Source: Companilactobacillus nodensis DSM 19682 = JCM 14932 = NBRC 107160 (lineage in GTDB: Bacteria > Bacillota > Bacilli > Lactobacillales > Lactobacillaceae). Taken from it: DNA of 64,000 bases. This document shows, in pieces, positions 25,486 through 35,137 of this stretch; within the stretch, counting starts at the first letter, position 1, and every line of letters begins with the position of its first letter. The stretch is from contig NZ_BAMN01000009.1 in the NCBI RefSeq assembly GCF_000615905.1, forward strand, positions 26,582 through 90,581, in the 5' to 3' direction. The translations under genes and the position numbers were made by a program. Below the pieces are notes generated by a model. That model did not search any database, was not told the origin of the DNA, and worked only from the letters and a program-made list of their open reading frames with translations.

Positions 25486-28358
25486 ATGCGAAGACGGAAA
25501 AAATTTATACTATTTATTTTGCTTTTATTCATATCCAACTTTTTCACAAATGCTATTTCTATTCTAGCTGTTGCAGATGAAACGTCATCAGCTGATATTA
25601 CAAATATAAAGTTTGATAAAGATCATTATGAGCCATAATTCATTACACTTTGAAAAACAATGAGGATTCACTTCTCATCAGTGCTAATGATTTCGACAGT
25701 ATAAACCAAAAGGCTTTGGAAAAAGAACTCGGCCCAAAAAACATCCGAATCAATACAAAGGACAGAAATATTGAAGTTAATCTTCAAAAGAACAAAACTG
25801 GGCAATTCAAGATTAATGTTTTGAAAAGCGATCACACAATTTTATCAATTAGTGACCAAAATAAAAATGATTTGATCACTAAAGAATTAATTATTGAAGA
25901 TAATTTAGCCAACCCACCACCTTCTTCAAACACTGAAGCTACTGGATCTGATATACCTCCTGCAACTGAAGGAATAGATCCAAATATAACTAAAGATACA
26001 CCTGAAGAAGAAGATCTAAGAGCTAATGAAGCTGATACTGCATGGATTCGTTCGCGTAACTTAAGAATAAGTAAAGGACCAACCTTGAAACACAATGACG
26101 GTAAAATAACTGTTCCGTTTATATACTTTGGTGATTATAATTACGCCAAAATGAACATGCGAATTGCTGCCGCGTATGAACAAGATGAAAGTGGTGGTGG
26201 ACGCATTGACAGTTTAACGGCTCCAAACTTCTGTCTTGTAACAGCTCCAGAAGGTACTAAGTTAGAACCCGACAGTAATTTTTCAAGTGAAACAACTCAT
26301 ATATTCGGTCACAATTTTGGTGATGCCCAAATGAAAGATGGTAAACAAGGCTCCAATGGTACCTTTGTTACCACCGACATTCATAACATTGACACTCCAA
26401 CTGATAGGAAACATCACCCTTCTATGGCTGGACCTGACAAATTTGGAACAACAATTGGCATGTTGAGAATTCCGCAATTATTCTATCGCATTGATCCTAA
26501 AACTGGCATGGAGGAACAAAAAATGGTCTTCCAGCAGCGATACATAAAAAGAAATCGTACTTACGGGATTGAAACTTCAATTATTCAAAGATTCGATTTC
26601 TCTGGTGAAGTCTTTACTGATATCAATTACAAAAACATCGGTGATGTTGAATTCGATGATTTTATCGGCTTTGCCTTTCATGACTTAACGTTGACCAAAG
26701 ATTACGGCCAGATCAAAAATGAAAAAGGCATTAATATTGGTGACTATGCACCAATGAGATCATTAGGAAACAATCGTGGTTTCTATATGCAATCAGATAA
26801 CGTTGAATCTCGTATAAACTTCCATATGGATCTAGAAAACAGCCCTAGTGCTTGGGCAACTCGAACCATTACCAAATCACATCATGAATTCAAGGGCTTC
26901 ACTAATGCCGGTGGTGGACTATCGATTGTCTTTGGTACTATCTTACAAGCCAAATTTACTGGAAATCCTTGGAAACACAGTATGCATGATCAATATCACG
27001 ATAAGCGCTACAAACCCGGTAGTGTTCCAGAAAAAATGTTTAATGCTTTTTATTATGATTCAGATCCTGGTGATAAGGGGTTTGACCCCGGTGCTGGAAA
27101 AAGATTAGGCAAACTTCATAAAAAGAAAGAGTCTGACAAAACCAAATACATCAGTGAAAATGAACCTTTATGGGATTCCGGAATCACAATGCACACAGAA
27201 CACCAGACCTTAGAAGTCGGTGATTCAGTTAAACTTAGTTATTCAAGAACTGTTGACTTGAATCGAGAAAACTTTGCCCCCGTAAATTACTTGGATCAAA
27301 GAGATACAGATGATAATCCTGATATTATTAACAATGACACATCAGAATACAAATTAAGCGGTGCCTGGTACGATTTTGACAGTAATGACGTAGATCTTTA
27401 TGTTTCATTCGATAATGATAATTTTGAATCCGCTAAACAAATCGAATCATACAATCAAAAAGACGAAGAAAAAGTTGCTGGTGTCCCCCATGATTGGGAA
27501 ACAAACTTGGATTTAACAGACAAGGACCCCGGCAAACACAGAGTCTATATCTGGTTCAAAGATAAAGAAGGTAATGTTTCGATTGTCGATAAAACCGTTA
27601 TTTATCTTCCTCAAAAGGCCACTGAGGCTCCACAAATCAAAATTATCAATCCTGAATCTACAGAAACAACACCGTTCATCCCTAACACCGAAATATTCAA
27701 GGTCGATGGCATTTGGAATGACAAGGATAGTAAAACTATCAAAAGTATCAAATACTCACTCGATAATGAAAAAGAACTTTTTATCAATACTAATCTCAAG
27801 AACCCTGGTAACAATAACAACGTCAAATGGGAATTGTCTAAGTTTAATATGTCCAAAATCGGTGATACAAGAATCCACAAATTAAAAGTCACTATTGAGG
27901 ATGCAGAAAAACATCAAGGCTCAGATATTCTCTACTTCAAGCGCTCACCAGGTGCCTTTGAGATAGTTGCCCCAGAATACATCGATTTTGGTCAACAAAT
28001 ATTGGCAGGTGAAGATTCTCCTCACCTGCATCCAAAATTCGATCAAAAAGTTGAGGTGAATGATTATCGTCAAAAAACATCCGTACCACTCAAAGTTTTC
28101 GTAAAAATGTCTGAATTTGAAAGTGTTGACTCCAAAAACTTGAAAGTACCCCATTCCGTCTATTTAGATGACCAGTTGAAGTCAAATGACGTATTCCTTG
28201 GTGAAACGCAAAGTCCAAACGATGATAATAACATGACCTGCACTGACTTCACTAAGAAGGTCAAAGAAGGAATTTGTATTGTCTTCAGATGTGACGGAAA
28301 TGCCAAGACCGGTAGCTTCACAAGTGAGTGGACTTGGATAGCTCAAGATGTTCCTTAA
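25486..28358 (+). pseudogene. WxL-like cell-surface protein, frameshifted after signal peptide
   Basis: GGGAGG precedes an ATG at 25486 that opens a signal-peptide frame (MRRRKKFILFILLLFISN...) running 50 codons to a TAA at 25636. A 902-codon frame in the -1 register is open from 25632 (first usable start a TTG at 25650). One added base near 25633-25638 would join HYEP to IIHYTLKNNED and give about 957 residues. The long part has several beta-sandwich-like repeats and ends SEWTWIAQDVP, close to the WxL C-terminal wall-binding motif (LTWTLxDAP). WxL proteins bind peptidoglycan non-covalently on the surface. Without its signal the long frame would not be exported. Confidence 0.65.
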
Positions 28359-28431
28359 AATCTTTTGCTCCATGGCAGTGATTACATGATATTATTTGTA
28401 TATAATATTCGCTAACTTGGAGGTTGGCTTC

Positions 28432-28899
28432 ATGAACAAAAAAATTATCAAAGCTTATTGGGACAAGTTCCTAGAAAACAAGAGCCCTCGTGAGGATTAT
28501 CCTATCGGAGACATAACTATTTTTGGCGGCGATCCCCAAACTCTGGCCGAATTGGTTGATAATAATACCAAGACTGCGACTACTTCCGCATATGATCTAT
28601 ATACTGAAACTGACTATATGCCAACAGTTGGCGATTACAACATTATCCTCGACGCTAATGAACTACCAGTTTGTATCACCAAAACTCTTGTAACAGAAGT
28701 AGTTCCCTTTAATTTGGTCAGCGCAGAACATGCCTATCATGAGGGCGAAGGCGACCGCAGTTTGAAATATTGGCGTGAAGTTCATGAAGATTTCTTCACC
28801 AAAGAATATGCCGAAGCCGGCAAAAAGTTTACCGAAGATATGCCTTGCTTGTGCGAAGTGTTTGTTAAAGCTTATGATGAAGCTAACGGAGATATATGA
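28432..28899 (+). CDS. ASCH-domain protein
   Basis: A 155-residue soluble protein; GGAGG eight bases before the ATG sets the start (MNKKIIKAYWDKFLE). It matches the bacterial ASCH family (PUA-like fold) in FGGDPQTLAELVDNNTKTATTSAYDLY, GDYNIILDANELPVCITKT and EGDRSLKYWREVHEDFF. ASCH domains are thought to bind RNA or modified nucleosides; some cleave N4-acetylcytidine. It overlaps a second PUA-like gene. Confidence 0.85.
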   Translation: MNKKIIKAYWDKFLENKSPREDYPIGDITIFGGDPQTLAELVDNNTKTATTSAYDLYTETDYMPTVGDYNIILDANELPVCITKTLVTEVVPFNLVSAEHAYHEGEGDRSLKYWREVHEDFFTKEYAEAGKKFTEDMPCLCEVFVKAYDEANGDI

Positions 28900-29263
28900 T
28901 CCACACCTGCCAATAGTTCTCTTATCGTTAAAAACGATGTATGCCAAAAAAATTATTGGCGGTGAACAAACGGTCGAACATCGTAAGAGATTCTTACATA
29001 CCAGTTCCCAAGCAATTGTTTATTCATCCGGAATCGATAAGTCAGTAGGATTGTTCTTAAAACTAGGAATTCCTGTTGAGGTTGAAGATGGGTACGAAAT
29101 ACCTATTATCTCCCTTACCGAATTTACCAGTACTTCATTGGATACCCTCCAGCAGAAGTTTCCTGGTTTTAAGGCTCCCAGGTCCTATATTTACTTGGAT
29201 AGACCAGATAAAAAACCATTGCTAGACTATTTCTTACGACAAGCAGTAAAAAAAGAGATATGA
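28877..29263 (+). CDS. Second ASCH/PUA-like protein
   Basis: About 128 residues, overlapping the end of the first ASCH gene by 23 bases in another frame. IVLLSLKTMYAKKIIGGEQTVEHRKR follows the ASCH pattern in which a start strand is followed by YAxKIxxGxKxxEfRkR. The true start is unclear: ATGs at 28874/28877 lack a good ribosome site, and a start at 28937 would remove the first strand. Coupling to the upstream gene is likely. Confidence 0.65.
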   Translation: MKLTEIYDPHLPIVLLSLKTMYAKKIIGGEQTVEHRKRFLHTSSQAIVYSSGIDKSVGLFLKLGIPVEVEDGYEIPIISLTEFTSTSLDTLQQKFPGFKAPRSYIYLDRPDKKPLLDYFLRQAVKKEI

Positions 29264-29283
29264 CGACGTCATATCTCTTTTTT
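29250..29283. terminator. Bidirectional terminator
   Basis: AAAAAGAGATATGAC and GTCATATCTCTTTTT are perfect arms between convergent genes; the stem includes the last codons of the rightward gene. Confidence 0.9.
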
Positions 29284-29284
29284 G

Positions 29285-29986
29285 TTACACTGGATAATTT
29301 CCATAGTTATCAATTTTTTGTTCTAAGTCATTCATTCTGACGGTGTTTAATTCTTTAACACGTGATGATTTGAAGTATAGGTTATCCCCAACTTGCCAAA
29401 CATCCTTACCATCAACTGTAACTTTATTAGCCTTCCAATGTTGGATCGTTTTATTCTTACCATTACCTTTATTCATATTTACACGTTTGCCAGTATAAAC
29501 TAACTTGTCATTCTTTAACTTATAGACACCGATAGTTTGACTGTCATTCTTAGGAGAAGCTGCAATTACAACTACGGCATTGCCACCCTCATATGTTGGT
29601 AGATCCGGAGTATAGTTAGCGTACTCGATCACTGGCTGACCTAATTTTTCCATTTCTTCTGTGTCAACTACTGCCACACGACCAGATTTGAAATACTTGT
29701 TGTCGGCAATTTGCCACCAAGTCTTCCCCTTGACCTCAACTGGATTAGCACGCCAATAGCGAATCTCATTACCTTTGGCCATATTCTCAGCCTTGCCAGT
29801 CTTAACCATCTTGCCCTTTTTCTTTGTATAGACATCATACTTATGTGAATCACTCTTGCGTGATGCTGTGATAACGATCGTGTCAGATGCTTCGAATGTA
29901 TACGTCTTATCTGCAGCCTGAGCAACATTGACAGTACCAAACATTGCGATAGTTGCCAAAATAATTCCGAGAATTGCCTTCTTCAT
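29285..29986 (-). CDS. Secreted protein with two SLAP-like repeats
   Basis: A 233-residue exported protein. Residues 1-24 are a signal peptide (MKKAILGIILATIAMF..., cleavage near AQA-AD). Two repeats of about 90-100 residues follow; each has a Ser-rich start (TIVITASRKSDSHKYDVY and AVVVIAASPKNDSQTIGVY) and ends W-x-AN-x-V-x-V-x-GK-x-WWQ or DVWQVGDN-YFKSSRV. This is the pattern of the lactobacillary surface-layer/SLAP domain, which binds wall polymers. AAAGGGG precedes the ATG. No catalytic domain is present. Confidence 0.75.
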   Translation of the reverse strand: MKKAILGIILATIAMFGTVNVAQAADKTYTFEASDTIVITASRKSDSHKYDVYTKKKGKMVKTGKAENMAKGNEIRYWRANPVEVKGKTWWQIADNKYFKSGRVAVVDTEEMEKLGQPVIEYANYTPDLPTYEGGNAVVVIAASPKNDSQTIGVYKLKNDKLVYTGKRVNMNKGNGKNKTIQHWKANKVTVDGKDVWQVGDNLYFKSSRVKELNTVRMNDLEQKIDNYGNYPV

Positions 29987-30047
29987 AGTAATTAACCCCT
30001 TTAATTATTCATTTCATTCACAGTGTATCATACAAAGCTGTGCAAAC

Positions 30048-30075
30048 AAAAAGAGCGATTAACTCGCTCTTTTTT
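30048..30075. terminator. Terminator of argGH
   Basis: AAAAAGAGCGA/TCGCTCTTTTT type hairpin just past the argH stop; symmetrical flanks suit both directions. Confidence 0.85.
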
Positions 30076-30079
30076 GCAT

Positions 30080-31462
30080 CTATTTTGCCAAGTCAACTTT
30101 GGCTTGTTCGATTTGCATTTGAACCTGTTTGAAGCCTGTACCACCTAGTGAGTTACGCCTTTCAACCGCAACTTCAGGTTTTAACATATTATAGACATCA
30201 TCTTCGATCAACGGTGAAATCTGTTTAAATTCTTTCATCGTAATATCTTGGAGATTATGATGTGTTTCAATCCCTTTCAGTACTAACTGACCCACGATAC
30301 CATGGGCCTCACGGAATGGAATACCCTTAGTTGCCAAATAATCGGCTAATTCAGTTGCATTTGAAAAGTCATTTTCAGTTGCATGATACATTCTTTCTTT
30401 GTGAACTTTGATAGTTGAAATCATCCCATTGAAGACACGTAAGGCTGGTAGAAGTGTCTTGACGGTATCAAATGTGCCTTCTTTATCTTCTTGCAGATCC
30501 TTGTTGTATGCCAAAGGCAATGACTTCATCGTCGACAATAATCCCATCAAGTGTCCATAGACACGACCTGACTTACCTCTGATAAGTTCTGCCATATCAG
30601 GATTCTTCTTCTGTGGCATGATCGAACTTCCAGTTGTATATTGGTCGCTTAGTTCCAAGTAATTGAATTCATAACTGACCCACATGCTGATTTCCTCACA
30701 GAATCTCGACAAATGCATCATTAAGATCGAAGCATTACTCAAAAATTCTAGGACAAAATCACGGTCAGATACAGCATCTAATGAATTAGTATAGATATCT
30801 CCAAAACCTAATTCCTGAGCTGTAAATTCACGATCAATTGGAAAAGTTGTTCCGGCTAAGGCTGCGGCACCTAAAGGTAAAATATCTGTGTGTTTCATGT
30901 TGAATTCAAATCGTTCCACGTCACGTTTCAACATCGCATAATAAGCCATCAAATAATGACCATACGAAATCGGTTGGGCGTGTTGTAGATGGGTATATCC
31001 AGGCATGATCGTCTCAACATTATCTTCAGCCAAGGTTACCAAAGTTTTTTGAATCGTTTTGATCTCTTCAATTATCTTTGGCAGGCGATTCTTGACATAA
31101 AGATGAAAATCAGTTGCGACTTGATCATTACGTGAACGTCCCGTATGCAATTTACCGGCGACTGGTCCAATTTTTTCGGTCAAAATACTTTCAATATTCA
31201 TATGAATATCTTCGTTTTCAACTGTGAATTCTAACTTGCCATCATGAAGTTCTTGTTGCAGTTCTTCCAATCCGGCAATTATCTTGTTACTATCAACTTC
31301 ACTCAATATCTTGGTCTTCTTCAGCATTTTCACATGTGCCAATGAACCCTCAATATCCTCATCGGCCATCAATTGATCGAAGCTGATCGAAGCACCGAAT
31401 TCATCGACCCATGCTTCTGCTTGAGCTTGAAAACGGCCACCCCATAGTTTCTTAGTACTCAA
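30080..31462 (-). CDS. argH: Argininosuccinate lyase
   Basis: A 460-residue ArgH, which splits argininosuccinate into arginine and fumarate. [18 protein letters not shown] begins the protein, [18 protein letters not shown] is the substrate loop, HLQHAQP the catalytic His region, and [19 protein letters not shown] the fumarase/lyase signature with the catalytic Ser. It starts at a TTG that directly follows the argG TAA; the GAGG in the last argG codons is its ribosome site. It is the last step of the pair. Confidence 0.96.
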   Translation of the reverse strand: MSTKKLWGGRFQAQAEAWVDEFGASISFDQLMADEDIEGSLAHVKMLKKTKILSEVDSNKIIAGLEELQQELHDGKLEFTVENEDIHMNIESILTEKIGPVAGKLHTGRSRNDQVATDFHLYVKNRLPKIIEEIKTIQKTLVTLAEDNVETIMPGYTHLQHAQPISYGHYLMAYYAMLKRDVERFEFNMKHTDILPLGAAALAGTTFPIDREFTAQELGFGDIYTNSLDAVSDRDFVLEFLSNASILMMHLSRFCEEISMWVSYEFNYLELSDQYTTGSSIMPQKKNPDMAELIRGKSGRVYGHLMGLLSTMKSLPLAYNKDLQEDKEGTFDTVKTLLPALRVFNGMISTIKVHKERMYHATENDFSNATELADYLATKGIPFREAHGIVGQLVLKGIETHHNLQDITMKEFKQISPLIEDDVYNMLKPEVAVERRNSLGGTGFKQVQMQIEQAKVDLAK

Positions 31463-32689
31463 TTATTGGACCTCGTGTGCTTCTTCGTTAGCATTTTTTT
31501 GAGCTACTTGAGCAGCGACTTGAGTTGAAAGTCCCCAAAGTTTGATAAATCCTTTGGCAGCGACTTGATCAAATGAATCAGATGATGTGTATGTAGCAAG
31601 ATTGAGGTCATACAATGAGTTAGGTGATTTACGTCCTTGGATCCAAGTGTTACCTTTGAATAATTTCATCTTGATAACACCATTAACAGTCTTTTGACTT
31701 TCATCCAAGAATGCTAGTAATGACTTCATTAGTGGTGAATACCAGAGACCGTTATAGATCAATTCTGTAAGTTCTTTTTCAATAACTGGTTTGAAGTGAG
31801 CCAAACCACCTTCTTGAACTAGATCTTCAAGTTCTTTGTGAGCCTTGATCAAGACAGTCGCAGCTGGTGCTTCATAAACCTCACGTGATTTAATACCAAC
31901 CAGACGGTTTTCGATATGATCGATACGTCCAATACCATTTTCACCAGCGACAGCATTCAATTCTTGAATAATATCAACCAGCTTCATCTCGATGCCATCA
32001 AGTGCAACTGGGATACCATGTTCAAAGGTGATTTCAACACTTGTTGGTGTATCCGGTGTTTCTTCGATTGGTTTTGTGAGTGCAAAAGCATCTTCTGGTG
32101 CTTCAGCCCATGGATCTTCTAGTACTCCACATTCATTGGCACGTCCCCAAATGTTGGCATCAATTGAATATGGTGAATCCAAATTAATAGGAATTGGAAT
32201 ATTGTGGTCTTTAGCATAGTCGATCTCTTCTTCACGGGACCAATGCCAATCACGAACGGGACTCAATACTTCTAGGTCGGGGGCTAGAGCATGAATCGCA
32301 ACTTCAAAACGAACTTGATCGTTGCCCTTTCCGGTACATCCATGAGCAACAGCTGATGCACCTTCATTTTGAGCTACTTCTACTAATTTTTTACTAATCA
32401 ATGGTCGGGAGAGAGCGGAGAGTAGCGGGTAAATACCTTCGTAGAGGGTGTGTCCTTGCAACGCAACAAGTGCATATCCATCTGCGAATTCTTCTAGTGC
32501 ATCAATAGCGATTGCCTTAATGGCTCCTGCGTTGATGGCTTTTTCTTTGATGAAGTCGAGGTCCTTACCTTCACCAACGTTAATACAACAAGCGATAACG
32601 TCGTATCCTTTATCTTTCAGCCAAGGAATGGCTACAGAAGTATCTAAACCTCCGGAATAAGCTAGTACTACTTTCTTTGTTTCTGTCAT
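31463..32689 (-). CDS. argG: Argininosuccinate synthase
   Basis: A 408-residue ArgG that joins citrulline and aspartate using [21 protein letters not shown] is the PP-loop, followed by [36 protein letters not shown] and [22 protein letters not shown] precedes the ATG. It forms a two-gene operon with argH. I saw a possible ArgR half-site (TGAATTC near 32787) but no clear ARG box. Confidence 0.96.
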   Translation of the reverse strand: MTETKKVVLAYSGGLDTSVAIPWLKDKGYDVIACCINVGEGKDLDFIKEKAINAGAIKAIAIDALEEFADGYALVALQGHTLYEGIYPLLSALSRPLISKKLVEVAQNEGASAVAHGCTGKGNDQVRFEVAIHALAPDLEVLSPVRDWHWSREEEIDYAKDHNIPIPINLDSPYSIDANIWGRANECGVLEDPWAEAPEDAFALTKPIEETPDTPTSVEITFEHGIPVALDGIEMKLVDIIQELNAVAGENGIGRIDHIENRLVGIKSREVYEAPAATVLIKAHKELEDLVQEGGLAHFKPVIEKELTELIYNGLWYSPLMKSLLAFLDESQKTVNGVIKMKLFKGNTWIQGRKSPNSLYDLNLATYTSSDSFDQVAAKGFIKLWGLSTQVAAQVAQKNANEEAHEVQ

Positions 32690-32882
32690 AATGCGTCTCC
32701 TCCGATTAGAAAAAAATTAATTTGATGTACAAAAGATTAACACTTAATTAATTTTGAAACAAGAGAAAAATTGTGAAAACGTTTATGAATTCCTTTACAA
32801 CGTGTCTAATTCGTTAACAATCACCAAAATACATTAGTTAAAGGAAAGAAAAAATCAATTAGAAATAAATTAATATTTACCC

Positions 32883-32911
32883 TTGCATTTTGATTTTTTC
32901 GTGTTTATAAT
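32883..32911 (+). promoter_or_regulatory. Promoter of the brnQ leader
   Basis: TTGCAT at 32883 and TATAAT at 32906 with a 17-base spacer give a strong sigma-A promoter for the T-box transcript. Confidence 0.65.
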
Positions 32912-32959
32912 TAGCACCAATAAATCAAAACAAACGTTGAGGAAAAAAGTAGAAATCTC

Positions 32960-33190
32960 AATTACGCACAGTGAGTCACGTTTAATGAGAAGTGGCCGTT
33001 ACGAGAATCTTCGAAAATCATTTCTGAGTTCGATGTCGATATGTAGGTCATCGTGGTTGCCACCAATATCTGGCTAGTGGATCAATTGGTCCGCGATTCG
33101 AGTGAGCAGTTCTCTTTGAACTACTCAAAAAGGTGGTACCGTTCTTTAACTAGAGCCCTTTTCCCTATTTAGTGGGAAGAGGGTTTTTTT
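32960..33190 (+). promoter_or_regulatory. T-box leader upstream of brnQ
   Basis: AAAGGTGGTACCG at about 33129-33142 is the T-box antiterminator sequence, followed by a terminator (CCCTTTTCCC/GGGAAGAGGG then seven Ts, ending 33190). Stem I would lie at about 32985-33085; ATC at 33068 is a candidate isoleucine specifier, which suits a branched-chain amino acid carrier, but the specifier loop is not certain. Uncharged tRNA binding would allow read-through. brnQ begins a further 240 bases downstream. Confidence 0.75.
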
Positions 33191-33199
33191 GGTTTTAGA

Positions 33200-33315
33200 G
33201 AATGGAGAAAGCCGAGAAATTCCGAGCACTGCCTAAGATAGTGAAAGTGCCAACGTAGTTGGTGCATTTACTATCTGTAGCAGGTACAGGAATTTGGCTT
33301 TCGCAACTCGTTTCA
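33200..33315. repeat. Hairpin repeat family, copy C
   Basis: Core 33207-33302. On the minus strand: outer stem GAAAGCC/GGCTTTC, conserved-position strand TGTACCTGCTAC, inner stem AGATAGTAA/(TT)ACTATCT, loop TGCACCAACTACGTTGGCA shared with copy B2, then AGTGCTCGG. Flank CGAGTTGC is shared with copy B1. It lies in the transcribed leader between the T-box terminator and brnQ. Confidence 0.75.
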
Positions 33316-33356
33316 GATAAAAATAACAACGTTAAAAATTTAAGGTGGTGAGTATC

Positions 33357-33473
33357 ATGGATTCTGATATTAGTGGCATTACGCAGATTAGTCATATAAA
33401 TAATATTACGCAAAATTCTAGGGGGATTTTTTATGCAAAACGATTTATTGGAACCAAAGTCAAACAAGAGTAA
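33357..33473 (+). CDS. Ile-rich leader ORF overlapping brnQ
   Basis: A 38-codon frame with AAGGTGGTG seven bases before the ATG. Seven codons are Ile, five of them spaced every three residues (DISGITQISHINNIT). It overlaps the first 41 bases of brnQ in another frame and runs through the brnQ ribosome site (AGGGGG), so its translation could couple to or hinder brnQ initiation. Placement between a T-box and a branched-chain amino acid carrier makes an Ile-sensing leader attractive; this is inference. Confidence 0.5.
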   Translation: MDSDISGITQISHINNITQNSRGIFYAKRFIGTKVKQE

Positions 33474-34827
33474 GTTCTTACAACTATTGGTAGTTAGTTC
33501 ACTTATCTTCGGGATGTTTTTTGGATCAGGTAATTTGATTTTCCCAGTTCATTTAGGACAAATGGCTGGTAACAATTGGTTCGCAGCCGCAGTTGGCTTT
33601 GCCGTTTCTGGTTCACTATTTCCACTTCTCGCCATCCTCGCCGTTGTCGTTACTAAGAGTGATGGATTATATGATCTAGCACGTCCAGTCGGCAGACATT
33701 ATGCCGCATTGTTCCTTGTACTAGTTCACTTAACTATCGGACCATTCTTTGGTACTCCACGTACAGCCGCAACTGCCTTCGAAATGGCAGCCAAACCATT
33801 CTTACCCGCACAATTTAATCAATTAAGTATGTTTGTTTTCACAGCCGTATTCTTCGGTCTTGCTTATGCATTGAGTGTTCACCAAAACAGACTTGTTAAA
33901 TACGTTGGTAAATATTTAAACACTATCTTCTTGGTATTATTAGCAGTTATCTTCGTAGTAGCGTTCACTAACCCAATGGGTGGCTTGAATCACATGCCTA
34001 CTACTGCTTATCAAACAACAGCTACGATCAGTGGTATGTTGGAAGGCTACAACACAGTTGATGCCGTTGCTCTATTGGCTCTATCAGTTACCTTCGTTCG
34101 CTCGGTCAAAGGCCTTGGTTATCGTGACAAGCAATTATCATCCCTTACAGCTAAAGCTGGTACCATGGCCATCACACTTGAAGTATTCGTTTATCTAGGT
34201 TTAGTTCTATTAGGTGCTTTCAGTTTGAACAAAATGAGATTATCCGCTAACGGTGGTGACGCACTATCAACTATCGTCGGTGATTACTTCGGTAACTTCG
34301 GAGCCGCACTACTTGGTGTCTTAGTTACATTAGGTGTCTTCACAACCGCACTTGGATTAGTTGCATCATTCGCACAAGACTTCCACAAGTTGTTCCCTAA
34401 AGTAAGCTATCTTACATGGTTGCGTTTGACATGTTTCGTTTCATTCGTAGTCGCTAATGCCGGACTTGATACCATCATCAGTTACTCATTGCCAGTCTTA
34501 ATGCTTCTTTACCCATTATCACTTGCTTTGATCTTAGTATCATTAACAGTTCACAACAAACCATATGCTGGCGTCGTCTACAAAATGACCATCGCCTTCA
34601 CGGTATTACCAGCAGTTCTTGATATGTTCAACGCTGCCCCTGCTGTATTCCAAGTAGGCTTCGTCAAAACAGCTTTGAACGTCTATCATCAATACCTACC
34701 ATTCGCCAGTCTTGGCCTTGGTTGGGTAACCCCTACATTACTTGGATTCGTCCTCGGATTAGTTCTTGGTAAGATGGGTGTCTTCGTTACAAATAACGAA
34801 ACCGTTCCACAGGAATCAAAATATTAA
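33433..34827 (+). CDS. brnQ: Branched-chain amino acid transporter (LIVCS family)
   Basis: A 464-residue carrier with about 12 membrane helices that takes up Leu, Ile and Val with Na+ or H+. Family features: FGMFFGSGNLIFPVHLGQMAG near the start, HLTIGPFFGTPRTAATAFEMA and GYNTVDAVALLALSVTFV. AGGGGG precedes the ATG. Expression is controlled by the T-box upstream and perhaps by the overlapping leader ORF. Codon use is unusually biased towards common codons, suggesting high expression. Confidence 0.95.
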   Translation: MQNDLLEPKSNKSKFLQLLVVSSLIFGMFFGSGNLIFPVHLGQMAGNNWFAAAVGFAVSGSLFPLLAILAVVVTKSDGLYDLARPVGRHYAALFLVLVHLTIGPFFGTPRTAATAFEMAAKPFLPAQFNQLSMFVFTAVFFGLAYALSVHQNRLVKYVGKYLNTIFLVLLAVIFVVAFTNPMGGLNHMPTTAYQTTATISGMLEGYNTVDAVALLALSVTFVRSVKGLGYRDKQLSSLTAKAGTMAITLEVFVYLGLVLLGAFSLNKMRLSANGGDALSTIVGDYFGNFGAALLGVLVTLGVFTTALGLVASFAQDFHKLFPKVSYLTWLRLTCFVSFVVANAGLDTIISYSLPVLMLLYPLSLALILVSLTVHNKPYAGVVYKMTIAFTVLPAVLDMFNAAPAVFQVGFVKTALNVYHQYLPFASLGLGWVTPTLLGFVLGLVLGKMGVFVTNNETVPQESKY

Positions 34828-34835
34828 TAGCTAAC

Positions 34836-34870
34836 AAAAATACGGAAGCCACATGGTTTCCGTATTTTTT
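34836..34870. terminator. Bidirectional terminator after brnQ
   Basis: AAAATACGGAAGCC/GGTTTCCGTATTTT with a 4-base loop, serving brnQ and the convergent gene. Confidence 0.85.
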
Positions 34871-35117
34871 AATCTTCAATTGTTTGAAAACTTACTAATT
34901 GATCAGTTGAAATCTGCTGATACAATTCATTTCCTAACTCTCGACTGTACTTATTAGAAGCAACTTGTGATTGAACAAAGTTATGTTCATGTTGGAATGC
35001 TTCAACCAATAACTCATTTTGCTGATCTTGTAAATCACGAGTACCAGACAACCGACGGTGTCGTTGATCATAGGCACGACGAACTAATCCTACTTCTACT
35101 TCATTTTCATCGGTCAT
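34869..35117 (-). CDS. Small protein downstream of Na+/H+ antiporter
   Basis: An 82-residue, charged, helical protein (VRRAYDQRHRRLSGTRDLQDQQ...) 20 bases after the antiporter stop in the same direction. The ribosome site is weak, suggesting coupling. It resembles the cytoplasmic tail region of CPA1 antiporters in composition, so it may be a detached tail or an accessory subunit. No family is recognised. Confidence 0.55.
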   Translation of the reverse strand: MTDENEVEVGLVRRAYDQRHRRLSGTRDLQDQQNELLVEAFQHEHNFVQSQVASNKYSRELGNELYQQISTDQLVSFQTIED

Positions 35118-35137
35118 ATTTGAGGTTAGAAATACAA

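Noticed and set aside
33195..33467. 90-codon leftward frame over repeat copy C
   Set aside because: It runs through a hairpin repeat and the antisense of the brnQ start, without a ribosome site.
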